64,000 nt of DNA from Cognatundibacterium squillarum (lineage in GTDB: Bacteria; Pseudomonadota; Gammaproteobacteria; Burkholderiales; Burkholderiaceae_D). Positions 8,264 to 15,890 of this stretch are shown here, in pieces. The DNA is taken from contig NZ_BMYU01000007.1 of NCBI RefSeq assembly GCF_014652435.1, positions 124,001-188,000 of the forward strand. Direction: 5' to 3'. Numbering within the stretch: position 1 is the first letter of the stretch; every line of letters begins with the position of its first letter. The position numbers and the translations under genes were made by a program. The notes under the pieces were generated by a model. The model ran no database searches, was not told the origin of the DNA, and was given only the letters and a program-made list of their open reading frames with translations.

Positions 8264-10453
8264 CTATCGCAAGTCCGGCGGAATCACGAGCGGCAAATCC
8301 ACATAGAATCGTGCTCCGCCACCTTCTGCAGGTGATGCATTATAAAAACCGATTTCTCCGTGCAACTGACGCACAATCATTTTCGAAATCGCCAGACCGA
8401 GACCGGTACCGCTCTGGCTGCGGGTGTCAGATGCATCTGCCTGCGAAAATTTCTTGAATATTCTTTCCTGGAAGATTTCAGGAATGCCGGGGCCACTGTC
8501 TGCAACGATGATGCGTATCATCTGATCGGCCCAAGCCAGTGCATATAACCTGACTTGCGAACCTTCCGGTGAAAATTTGCAGGCATTTGAAATCAGATTC
8601 GCCATGACTTGCTGGAAGCGACCGGCATCAACGCTGAGCCAGCGTTCCTGCAAACTGTCTGCCCCCATACCGGCATCCGTGTCCAGCACCAGCTCAACCG
8701 ACATACTCTGTGCAAACGCCTGATTTTGCTGAATTGCTGTTTCCAGCAATGGAAATAATGCACAGTCTTCGTAGATAAACTCCATTTTGCCCGCTTCCAT
8801 TTTCTGCAAATCGAGCAAATCATTAATCAGACGGGTCAGGCTTTCACTGTTCTTCTGTGCGATATTCAGTAAAGGCATCATGGCTGGCGGCAAACCTGCG
8901 ACCGCACCGCCACCGAGTAAGCCGAGCGCGCCGCGAATTGCCGTCAGCGGTGTACGCAGCTCATGACTGACGGTAGAAATGAACTCGTTTTTCATACGCT
9001 CAATTTTGCGGCGTTCGGAAATATCGCGCACGATAATGATCAGCTTGCGCTTACCGGCCAGCGTATATTCACTGATAGAAAACTCCGCCGGAAACGGTGT
9101 CCCGTCCAGACGGGTTGTTTCCGCCTCCAGGCGCACACGACCGGATGTCAGAAAATCACTTTCCTTCATTGCACTGGCCAGCAGTTCTGCCTGTCCCGGA
9201 AACGCCATCAGTACAGCGTCTGTGTTTTCCGGTGCCATTTCATTAAAACCGAATAATTCAATCGCTACCGGATTCATCGCTTCAACCTGACCGGTGTCAT
9301 CGACCATCACGATACCGTCCGCAGCATTCTGGAAAATTGCCTGCAGCCGATCCGAACTTTCTTTGATCGCTTTCTGCTGCTCGGTCAGATTGATCAGTAA
9401 TTCATTCTGCTTCAGATTAATTTTGTCGGCATCGCGCTTCAGATCCGTCATCACCTGCATATCGCGCTCGCGCTGCAGAAACAGATTAATCAGCATGTAA
9501 AAAGCAATGATGACTGCGATCACCGCACCCGCTGCAACGATGGCAATCGACACACTGGTCTTCTTCCAGTCTTCCAGATAAAAATCTTCATCCACAGCAA
9601 AACTGAGTATCAGCGGATATTTTTCCAGCGACTGCACAGCGACCATTTGCGTCACAGATTGTTTCGGTTCACTCTGGCTGGCGACGTCGCTGACAATCAC
9701 ACCGGAGCGCTGGTTCTTATCGTGTACCAGCTGGAATGCGCTGCCCGAAGTATTCTTTTCACCCATCACGGCGTCATTTTCCGGCCAGCGTGCAAGATAG
9801 GTGAAATCGGTACGCATCAGCGATACAGCTGCACGCCCGCCCATACTGAGTTTTTCGTAGAAATTGGCGTAAAACTCCGGCGACAATCCGAGGATGACAA
9901 CGCCGATAAACTCACCGTCACTGCCATTCAGGCGGTAACTGAGGAAAAACATCCATTTGCCGGTGGACTTGCTGCGCACCGGGTTACTCAGGTAAATACC
10001 CAGCGTCGGATTATCTCTTTGCATCAGAAAATAATCCCTGTCATACAGCGAATACTCCGGCGCGGGAAACTGGCGTGAAGTAGAGATCGTATTGCCGTTC
10101 ACGTCCAGCACGGAAATCACATCAATTGCCGGAAACAGTTCGACTTTGTCTTTCAGAAATAAATGAAAGTCATAAGTCGCAAGTTTCGAACTCAGATAAT
10201 CTGCGCTGACACTCCAGCGATCCTGAATCCGCTCAGCAATACTGGTAATTGCCGAGTACGCAAAATCCATTTGCTGCGACGTGTTTTCCGCCAGAACGAC
10301 ACTGTAGGTTTCTGTCTGTTTTTCCCACTTTCCGATTTCCTGCAGGCGTAATGTCCAGATGAACACCAGCGTGCCGATAATGATCGACAGCACCAGACCT
10401 GTAGCAAAGATTCTGGCGATTCGGCTGGTTCGTAATCCGGCTAATTTCATCAT
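8264..10453 (-). CDS. membrane sensor histidine kinase (extracytoplasmic sensor, PAS, HisKA, HATPase)
   Basis: A 729-residue inner-membrane kinase. Membrane segments lie at about residues 17-35 and 302-326, enclosing a 265-residue periplasmic Cache-like sensor with YDRDYFLMQRDNP and IGVVILGLSPEF. A coiled coil (330-365), a PAS domain (about 368-480, FQNAADGIVMVDDTG), HisKA with the phosphorylated His497 in STVSHELRTPLTA, and a HATPase_c domain (NLISNACKF, DSGPGI, GTGLGLAI) follow. There is no receiver domain and no response-regulator gene beside it, so it is an orphan kinase here. Its 3' end is 9 bp from the 269-bp element, whose insertion may have separated it from former neighbours. The ligand is unknown; Cache sensors often bind organic acids or amino acids. 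Confidence 0.9.
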   Translation of the reverse strand: MMKLAGLRTSRIARIFATGLVLSIIIGTLVFIWTLRLQEIGKWEKQTETYSVVLAENTSQQMDFAYSAITSIAERIQDRWSVSADYLSSKLATYDFHLFLKDKVELFPAIDVISVLDVNGNTISTSRQFPAPEYSLYDRDYFLMQRDNPTLGIYLSNPVRSKSTGKWMFFLSYRLNGSDGEFIGVVILGLSPEFYANFYEKLSMGGRAAVSLMRTDFTYLARWPENDAVMGEKNTSGSAFQLVHDKNQRSGVIVSDVASQSEPKQSVTQMVAVQSLEKYPLILSFAVDEDFYLEDWKKTSVSIAIVAAGAVIAVIIAFYMLINLFLQRERDMQVMTDLKRDADKINLKQNELLINLTEQQKAIKESSDRLQAIFQNAADGIVMVDDTGQVEAMNPVAIELFGFNEMAPENTDAVLMAFPGQAELLASAMKESDFLTSGRVRLEAETTRLDGTPFPAEFSISEYTLAGKRKLIIIVRDISERRKIERMKNEFISTVSHELRTPLTAIRGALGLLGGGAVAGLPPAMMPLLNIAQKNSESLTRLINDLLDLQKMEAGKMEFIYEDCALFPLLETAIQQNQAFAQSMSVELVLDTDAGMGADSLQERWLSVDAGRFQQVMANLISNACKFSPEGSQVRLYALAWADQMIRIIVADSGPGIPEIFQERIFKKFSQADASDTRSQSGTGLGLAISKMIVRQLHGEIGFYNASPAEGGGARFYVDLPLVIPPDLR

Positions 10454-10523
10454 TCAGTTATCAGGGTAAAAACATTCCGTCCTGGCGGGGCATCAGCTTT
10501 ATTTTTAATGGATTTTTCCGGAA

Positions 10524-11048
10524 TCAGTCTGCCACCGGCAGAAGACAATAACATGCCGGTCCGGTATAAGTAGCAAGAACCGGTTGCTGATCTGCATCCG
10601 CCACAACAGGCTCAAAACCCTGCTTACACCAGAAAGTCAGCGTATCCTGCACGGAAACCAGCCCCAGCCAGGACAAGCCATTGGCACGCGCATACTCATG
10701 CGCACTTGCCAGCAAGCGTCCGGCAATCCCGCTGCCGCGCAAGCGCGGATGCACAGCCATGTCGTGTAAATACAGCGTGTCAGGGCATTCTGCATGGCGA
10801 AATGCTTCCCCGAGCGCCGATACTTTATTTTTCAGACTTCTGTAGGCGACCAGATAAGCTGCCGGGCCCGCGGAGTCGCAAGCTACCCATGAGGTATCCG
10901 CTACCTGTTGCCAGCGTTGCTGAATCAGCGCTTCAGGCTCCACCATTTGCGGCACATAACAAGCCTGCTGAACGGCGTAAACCGCACTGATATCCTCTGC
11001 GCCCATCATTCTGATGTACGTGTCTGTGAAAAACGCCTGATCAGACAT
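10524..11048 (-). CDS. GNAT family N-acetyltransferase
   Basis: A 174-residue GNAT-fold protein. Motif A is clear in LYLHDMAVHPRLRGSGIAGRLLASAHEYA, with the acetyl-CoA pyrophosphate-binding RxxGxA pattern (RLRGSGIA), followed by the LGLVSVQDTLTFWCKQGFEPV strand/helix typical of motif B. The substrate cannot be deduced. It starts 3 nt after the stop of the lipoprotein gene 11052-11432 on the same strand, so the two are probably co-transcribed. Confidence 0.85.
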   Translation of the reverse strand: MSDQAFFTDTYIRMMGAEDISAVYAVQQACYVPQMVEPEALIQQRWQQVADTSWVACDSAGPAAYLVAYRSLKNKVSALGEAFRHAECPDTLYLHDMAVHPRLRGSGIAGRLLASAHEYARANGLSWLGLVSVQDTLTFWCKQGFEPVVADADQQPVLATYTGPACYCLLPVAD

Positions 11049-11051
11049 TAT

Positions 11052-11432
11052 TTATTTTTTCGATTTTGCAGATGCAGATTCTGATGCAGACGCCGACGCG
11101 GATTCAGACGCTTCCGGCGATACCTCCGGTTTTGGCGGCGGTGGTTCGTTCGGCGCGATTTCAGGCTTCACGACGTCAATTTTATTTTCACGCATGTAAT
11201 CGTTCATTTCTTTCCAGCCTGCATATACTGCAGCGCGGGCTGCATCAGGATTCAGTGCATAACAGTCTTCGATCGCACGACCGGCATGGCGGCATGCACT
11301 ACCGGTCGCACGGGCGTCGGACTCTTTTCGCGCAGCTTCTTTTGCAGGATCGACCAACCCGATACGCTCGCAGGCGGCACAGCTCAGCAACATCAGCAGG
11401 ACGAGGCCAGTTCGTATCGAAAAACTCAACAT
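11052..11432 (-). CDS. small lipoprotein with Ala/Ser/Glu-rich tail
   Basis: A 126-residue predicted lipoprotein. Signal peptide MLSFSIRTGLVLLMLLSCAAC has a lipobox ending at Cys21. The mature part has two further cysteines (GSACRHAGRAIEDCYALN) that could form a disulfide or a short CHCH-like motif. The C-terminus is low complexity: Pro-rich (EPPPPKPEVSP), then Ser-Ala repeats ending KSKK. No specific family recognised. It sits immediately upstream of the GNAT gene. Confidence 0.72.
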   Translation of the reverse strand: MLSFSIRTGLVLLMLLSCAACERIGLVDPAKEAARKESDARATGSACRHAGRAIEDCYALNPDAARAAVYAGWKEMNDYMRENKIDVVKPEIAPNEPPPPKPEVSPEASESASASASESASAKSKK

Positions 11433-11666
11433 GATGAATATCCGGTAAAAATACGTGCATAAAAAATGTGAACAGGTGCATTCACACCACTGAATTCACA
11501 TGTGCGCAGTGACTGCTGCCACTGCCATATGGGATGATAGCAGCAAGGTATCTGTTTGAAAGGGCGCGAACCGCTTTGTTCCCTTATTTCACTGCAGTTT
11601 CTGATACAGATTGAACGCCTCAGTATCAATACCGGGCGATCCGGTGCCAATTACACAGGAATAGCG

Positions 11667-12197
11667 ATGAATCTGATGCAATTGAAACGTCTGCTTGCCA
11701 TACTCAGCTGGCTGATCACAGGTATGTTGCTGATAGCCTGCCAGCCTGCACTGAACTGGCGCGAAATTCACGAGCCTGACGGGCATTTTCGTATCATGAT
11801 GCCCGGCAAACCGGTAGCTGCGGCAAGAGATATTGTCCTGTCCGGTATTCCGTGCACCATGCAAATGCGCGGCGTTACAGAAGATGACCTGACATTCACT
11901 GTTGGCTGGACAGAAGTACAAGACCGTCATCAGACCGGTCTGATGTGGCAAGCCATGCTGCATGGCATGCTTGGCAATATCGGGGCAAGCGTTCCACCGG
12001 GTACCGCACCCGGCGCTGTTGTCCGGGCCGAAGGAAAAACGCCGCAGGGTCAGGCTGTTGCCATGCACGCGCGCTTTATCATTCATCGCAACTACGTCTA
12101 CCAGATCGTGGTAACAGGCCCGCTGCATCAGTTAGATGCGACGGTCAGCGATCCGTTTTTGCAATCTTTTACAAGCGATTTTGCAGAAAAACCGTAA
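11667..12197 (+). CDS. predicted lipoprotein, conserved hypothetical
   Basis: A 176-residue protein with a lipoprotein signal (lipobox LLIAC, Cys25). The mature part starts with a segment common in periplasmic hypothetical proteins (WREIHEPDGHFRIMMPGKP), followed by a mixed alpha/beta region (LTFTVGWTEV, AMHARFIIHRNYVYQIVVTGP). The ATG at 11667 follows CAGGAA and immediately begins the signal peptide, so the longer frame from 11556 is rejected. Function unknown. A terminator-like hairpin lies about 90 nt downstream. Confidence 0.75.
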   Translation: MNLMQLKRLLAILSWLITGMLLIACQPALNWREIHEPDGHFRIMMPGKPVAAARDIVLSGIPCTMQMRGVTEDDLTFTVGWTEVQDRHQTGLMWQAMLHGMLGNIGASVPPGTAPGAVVRAEGKTPQGQAVAMHARFIIHRNYVYQIVVTGPLHQLDATVSDPFLQSFTSDFAEKP

Positions 12198-12289
12198 ACC
12201 CCGTACTTAGCAGCAACGGACAGCAGCAGACTGCCCTCCCCAATTGCAATATTAGGGATTATGATAGAACGAAGGTACCTGTACTTCAG

Positions 12290-12312
12290 CGTCGCGCGGC
12301 GACGGTCTTTTT
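12290..12312 (+). terminator. terminator-like hairpin before DUF1840 gene
   Basis: The stem CGTCGC/GCGACG with loop GCG is followed by GTCTTTTT. It lies between the lipoprotein gene and the DUF1840 gene. A TATGAT -10-like box at 12260-12265 precedes it, so it may either end the upstream transcript or sit in the leader of the DUF1840 transcript. Confidence 0.5.
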
Positions 12313-12378
12313 ATTCTGCACTTGCAGCTGATGAACGGCGTACAGGGGTTTCGTCAGATTTTTTTCGGAGGGCATACC

Positions 12379-12723
12379 ATGCTGGTGACATTTCAATCCA
12401 AAGCTGCAGCAGAAATTACCATGTACAAAGAACATGCCCGCCGCATTCTGGAGCTGATGAACAAAGATGTGGAGCGGGGTGTGATTACACCTTCGGAATT
12501 GCCCGACGCGATACGACTGCTGGAAGCTGCCGTAAGCGACAGCAAAATGCATCCCGTCTCTGATGAGGTCACCCGTGATGTAAAAGCGCATCACAACGAT
12601 GAAACCGATGATAATGAACATGAGCAACCGGAACCGGTGACTTTCGCTACCCGTGCGTTTCCGGTACTGGAAATGCTGCATGCGGCACACAAAATGCAAC
12701 GCGATGTGCTGTGGGGAGTCTGA
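12379..12723 (+). CDS. DUF1840 family protein
   Basis: A 114-residue soluble protein matching the betaproteobacterial DUF1840 family. It starts MLVTFQSKAAAEITMYKEHARRILELMNKD, has a middle stretch VERGVITPSELPDAIRLLEA, an acidic His/Glu/Asp-rich linker, and ends RAFPVLEMLHAAHKMQRDVLWGV. The start has a strong GGAGGG site 6 nt upstream at 12367. Function is unknown. The next gene, a hydrolase, starts 3 nt after its stop, so the two form an operon. Confidence 0.86.
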   Translation: MLVTFQSKAAAEITMYKEHARRILELMNKDVERGVITPSELPDAIRLLEAAVSDSKMHPVSDEVTRDVKAHHNDETDDNEHEQPEPVTFATRAFPVLEMLHAAHKMQRDVLWGV

Positions 12724-12726
12724 AAG

Positions 12727-13602
12727 ATGCTGACAGCTGCGGCCATCCAGCATCAGTTTGTCTGTGCTGACGGCGTTACGCTGTTCGTAACCGATTATTC
12801 CGGGCCGCACAGTGGCGGGACTGATGATAAGGGAATCGTTTTACTGCATGGCATAGGCGAGCACAGCGGGCGTTATCTGGCGGCAATTCGTTTTTTTCGC
12901 GAACTCGGTTATTCCGTGCGCTGTTTTGATCACCGCGGGCATGGAAAATCCGGCGGTCAGCGGGGCGATACACCGTCAGATATACAAATGCTGGAAGATG
13001 CAAAAGGCGTCATCAGTGACTTTGCACAGCAGCTTCCTTCCCCGCCGCTACTGTTCGGGCACAGTATGGGTGGTTTGCTGACATGCCGCTTGCTGACCGA
13101 ACCGGGACTACCGGTGTCCGGCGCGATTTTATCCGCTCCGGCACTTGCGCTGTACATGCCGTTGTGGAGCCGTCCGGTACTGGCCTTACTGCTGAAACTG
13201 GCACCGGGACTTGGCTTACCCAACGGCTTGTCTCTGCCACACCTGTGCCGGGATCCGGAAGTGATCCGTGCTTATCAGCGCGATCCGCTGGTACACAACA
13301 AAATTTCGGCGCGCTTATTAAACAGCATGCTGAGCGCCATGAATGTTTGCCACCAGCAAGCAGCAAAGTTGCAGATACCCGTACTGCTGATGATTGCAGG
13401 AGCCGATAAACTGGTCGACCCACGCGGCAGTGAGGCGTTTGCTGCTGCAGCGCCGACGGAAATGCTCAGCGTTTGCCGTTATCCGGATGCATTTCATGAG
13501 ATTCTGAACGAGCCTTTGCCAAACCCGGCATGGGCAGATATGCGACAGTGGCTTACCCGCCATTCTGCGCCTGCATTCTCCGCAACACGTCAGCGCGCCT
13601 GA
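12727..13602 (+). CDS. alpha/beta hydrolase, monoacylglycerol-lipase/lysophospholipase type
   Basis: A 291-residue serine hydrolase of the Hydrolase_4 group. It shows the oxyanion-hole HGIGEHSGRY (residues 41-50), FDHRGHGKSGGQRG, the nucleophile Ser113 in GHSMGG, the acid residue in GADKLVDP and the catalytic His in AFHEILNE. This motif set is characteristic of monoacylglycerol lipases and PldB-like lysophospholipases, so lipid ester hydrolysis is the likely role. No signal peptide is present. Probably co-transcribed with DUF1840. Confidence 0.86.
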   Translation: MLTAAAIQHQFVCADGVTLFVTDYSGPHSGGTDDKGIVLLHGIGEHSGRYLAAIRFFRELGYSVRCFDHRGHGKSGGQRGDTPSDIQMLEDAKGVISDFAQQLPSPPLLFGHSMGGLLTCRLLTEPGLPVSGAILSAPALALYMPLWSRPVLALLLKLAPGLGLPNGLSLPHLCRDPEVIRAYQRDPLVHNKISARLLNSMLSAMNVCHQQAAKLQIPVLLMIAGADKLVDPRGSEAFAAAAPTEMLSVCRYPDAFHEILNEPLPNPAWADMRQWLTRHSAPAFSATRQRA

Positions 13603-13796
13603 CCGGCGCAGGACCGTAGTGGTCTGTTCTGAGCCGTTCAGGACAGAATAATGAAACACCGTTGTTCCGTCAGAGAAACGCAGTCTTTCATAGCAGCGGC
13701 AGGCTACTCACTGGTACACTAGCGCCCCGCGCCGGAAACCCGGTTCCGCTGTTCCGATGTACTTACCGCTAATCACGGCCAAACCTGTCAGATCAT

Positions 13797-15236
13797 ATGC
13801 AAGATACCACGCGAAAAACATTAAGCTTATCCTCTCCGAGACCGCAACGCAGCCGTCCGGCCCAGCGACCTTATGGCGGTACCCGCCCGGCCGTGCCTGA
13901 AAAACCAGCACCGGAACTGACTGATATTCGCGCAGATTCGCTGGCCTATGCCTTAACCGGCGCAGCACAGGCAATTGCTGCCGTTCTGGAAGGCACTGCA
14001 CTGCCTCAGGCGCTGACGGATATTTTCACGCGACTGCAGGCCAGCCCGCAGGCACGCGGTGCGATTCAGGATATTGCCTATCGCAGCATGCGTCAGCTCG
14101 GCCGTACAGAAGCACTGCTGCAGATCATGACCAGTAAGAAACCGGAACCGGCATTGCTCTACGGCTTACTGTGCGCCTCCCTGACACTGCTGATGCGTGA
14201 TGCCGATCAGGAACTGGCTTATGAACCATTTGTCGTGGTGGATCAGGCAGTCAGTGCTGCTGCATCAAACGGGCACATGGTGTTTGCCAAGGGCATGGTC
14301 AATGCTGTACTGCGACGCTTCCTGCGTGAACAGGATGAATTACTGCGCCTGGTTGTCAAGCAACCGGCTGCACGCTGGAATTACCCGCAATGGTGGGTGG
14401 ATCAGGCACGCAGCGCCTATCCTGAGCAATGGGAAACCATACTGGACGCCGGAAATCAGCAACCCCCAATGACACTGCGCGTGAATCAGCGCCGTACAGA
14501 TTGTGACAGCTATCAGCGGCAACTGGCTGCCGCCGGGCTGGAATCCGTCAAAATCGGGCCGGCTGCACTGAAGCTTTTGCGCCCGGTACCGGTACAGCAA
14601 ATTCCCGGCTTCGCCGAAGGTCTGAGTTCTGTACAGGACGCCGCTGCTCAGTTGGCGGCTCCGTTACTGGATGTACAGAATGGTATGCGGGTACTGGATG
14701 CCTGTGCTGCGCCGGGCGGCAAAACCTGCCATTTGCTGGAACTGGCCGACCTGGATCTGACCGCGCTGGATGCGGACGCCGTGCGCCTGGCCCGGGTTCA
14801 TGACAACTTACAACGATTACAACTGAAAGCCCGCGTCCAGCGTGGTGATGCCAGCCGCAGCGACTGGTGGGATCAGCGTCCTTACGACCGCATTCTGGCA
14901 GATGTCCCTTGTACCGCCTCTGGTGTCGTACGTCGCCACCCCGACAGCCGCTGGTTGCGCCGTAAGACAGACACTGCCCAGTTAGCCGCCTTATCTGCCC
15001 GTATTCTCGACAACCTGTGGCGCATGCTGGCACCGGGCGGAAAAATGCTGATGGTGACATGCTCGGTCTGGCCTGCAGAATCCGAAGCACAGGCTGCCGC
15101 ATTTGCCGCACGGCATCAGGCAATCCGCCTCGATGCGCCGGGACAATTACTGCCGGAAACCGGAAAAACGTCCGATACACACAACGAACATGACGGCTTA
15201 TTTTATGCTTTGTTTCAGAAACCGGAACAAAGCTGA
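13797..15236 (+). CDS. rsmB: 16S rRNA (cytosine-5) methyltransferase RsmB-like
   Basis: A 479-residue protein with an N-terminal NusB-like RNA-binding domain (about residues 45-185) and a C-terminal class I SAM methyltransferase. Visible motifs are LDACAAPGGKTCHLLEL (SAM-binding motif I), DVPCTASGVVRRHPD with Cys372, and VTCSVWPAE with Cys422, the usual nucleophile of the NOL1/NOP2/Sun family. RsmB methylates C967 of 16S rRNA in E. coli. The first 30 residues are basic and low complexity. It heads a plus-strand run continuing with DUF4390 and ntrYX, a conserved order in Burkholderiales. Confidence 0.93.
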   Translation: MQDTTRKTLSLSSPRPQRSRPAQRPYGGTRPAVPEKPAPELTDIRADSLAYALTGAAQAIAAVLEGTALPQALTDIFTRLQASPQARGAIQDIAYRSMRQLGRTEALLQIMTSKKPEPALLYGLLCASLTLLMRDADQELAYEPFVVVDQAVSAAASNGHMVFAKGMVNAVLRRFLREQDELLRLVVKQPAARWNYPQWWVDQARSAYPEQWETILDAGNQQPPMTLRVNQRRTDCDSYQRQLAAAGLESVKIGPAALKLLRPVPVQQIPGFAEGLSSVQDAAAQLAAPLLDVQNGMRVLDACAAPGGKTCHLLELADLDLTALDADAVRLARVHDNLQRLQLKARVQRGDASRSDWWDQRPYDRILADVPCTASGVVRRHPDSRWLRRKTDTAQLAALSARILDNLWRMLAPGGKMLMVTCSVWPAESEAQAAAFAARHQAIRLDAPGQLLPETGKTSDTHNEHDGLFYALFQKPEQS

Positions 15237-15302
15237 CGGAAAGTCCGGGCTTCACGTTATGATTGAATATCGTTTTTCTGACATGTTTCTTAACTGCTTT
15301 GC

Positions 15303-15887
15303 ATGACTTCCGGAGTTCTGGCGCTACTACGACGCTTTGTCTTACCCGGCCTGTTGATGCTGGCAACGCTGGTAGCGATCGTGCCTGCTGTTTCTGCGGC
15401 AGAAGCCGAAGTGACTTCTGCGAAAGTGGAAGCCACTGAGGACGGTTACCGGCTGAATGCCAGCTTCTCATTCGAACTGAATCACGGCCTGGTTGACGCG
15501 ATCACCAAAGAAATTCCCCTGACGTTTACGACAGAGGTGGAAGTCACACGCTCACGCTGGTACTGGTTTGACGAAAAAACCGTGCGCGTCGCGCAATCCG
15601 TACGCATCGGTTACAACCCGTGGACGCGCCAGTACACCGCCACCACCAACAATGGCCTGCAGCAGAACTTCAGCACACTCGATGAGGCGCTGATTCTGGT
15701 GCAGCGCCCGCGCCGCATTTTGCTGGCAGACAAAAACAGCCTGACCTCCGGCGCACTGTACAACGTCGCAGTGAAGCTCAAGCTGGATCTGAGTTATCTG
15801 CCCAAAACCTTTCTGATTGCCGCAATTAATAACAGTGACTGGCGGGTTTCATCCGACTGGAAACGATTTACCTTCAGGGCAGAGTAG
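15303..15887 (+). CDS. DUF4390 family exported protein
   Basis: A 194-residue protein with a signal peptide (hydrophobic core FVLPGLLMLATLVAIVPAVSA, cleavage near residue 32). A DUF4390 body follows: VTSAKVEATEDGYRLNASF, TRSRWYWFDEKT and RIGYNPWTRQYTATTNNGLQ. Members are predicted periplasmic beta-rich proteins, nearly always encoded immediately before an NtrY-like kinase, as here (3-nt gap). It may take part in sensing with NtrY, but this is inference. No obvious ribosome site precedes the ATG. Confidence 0.86.
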   Translation: MTSGVLALLRRFVLPGLLMLATLVAIVPAVSAAEAEVTSAKVEATEDGYRLNASFSFELNHGLVDAITKEIPLTFTTEVEVTRSRWYWFDEKTVRVAQSVRIGYNPWTRQYTATTNNGLQQNFSTLDEALILVQRPRRILLADKNSLTSGALYNVAVKLKLDLSYLPKTFLIAAINNSDWRVSSDWKRFTFRAE

Positions 15888-15890
15888 CAA

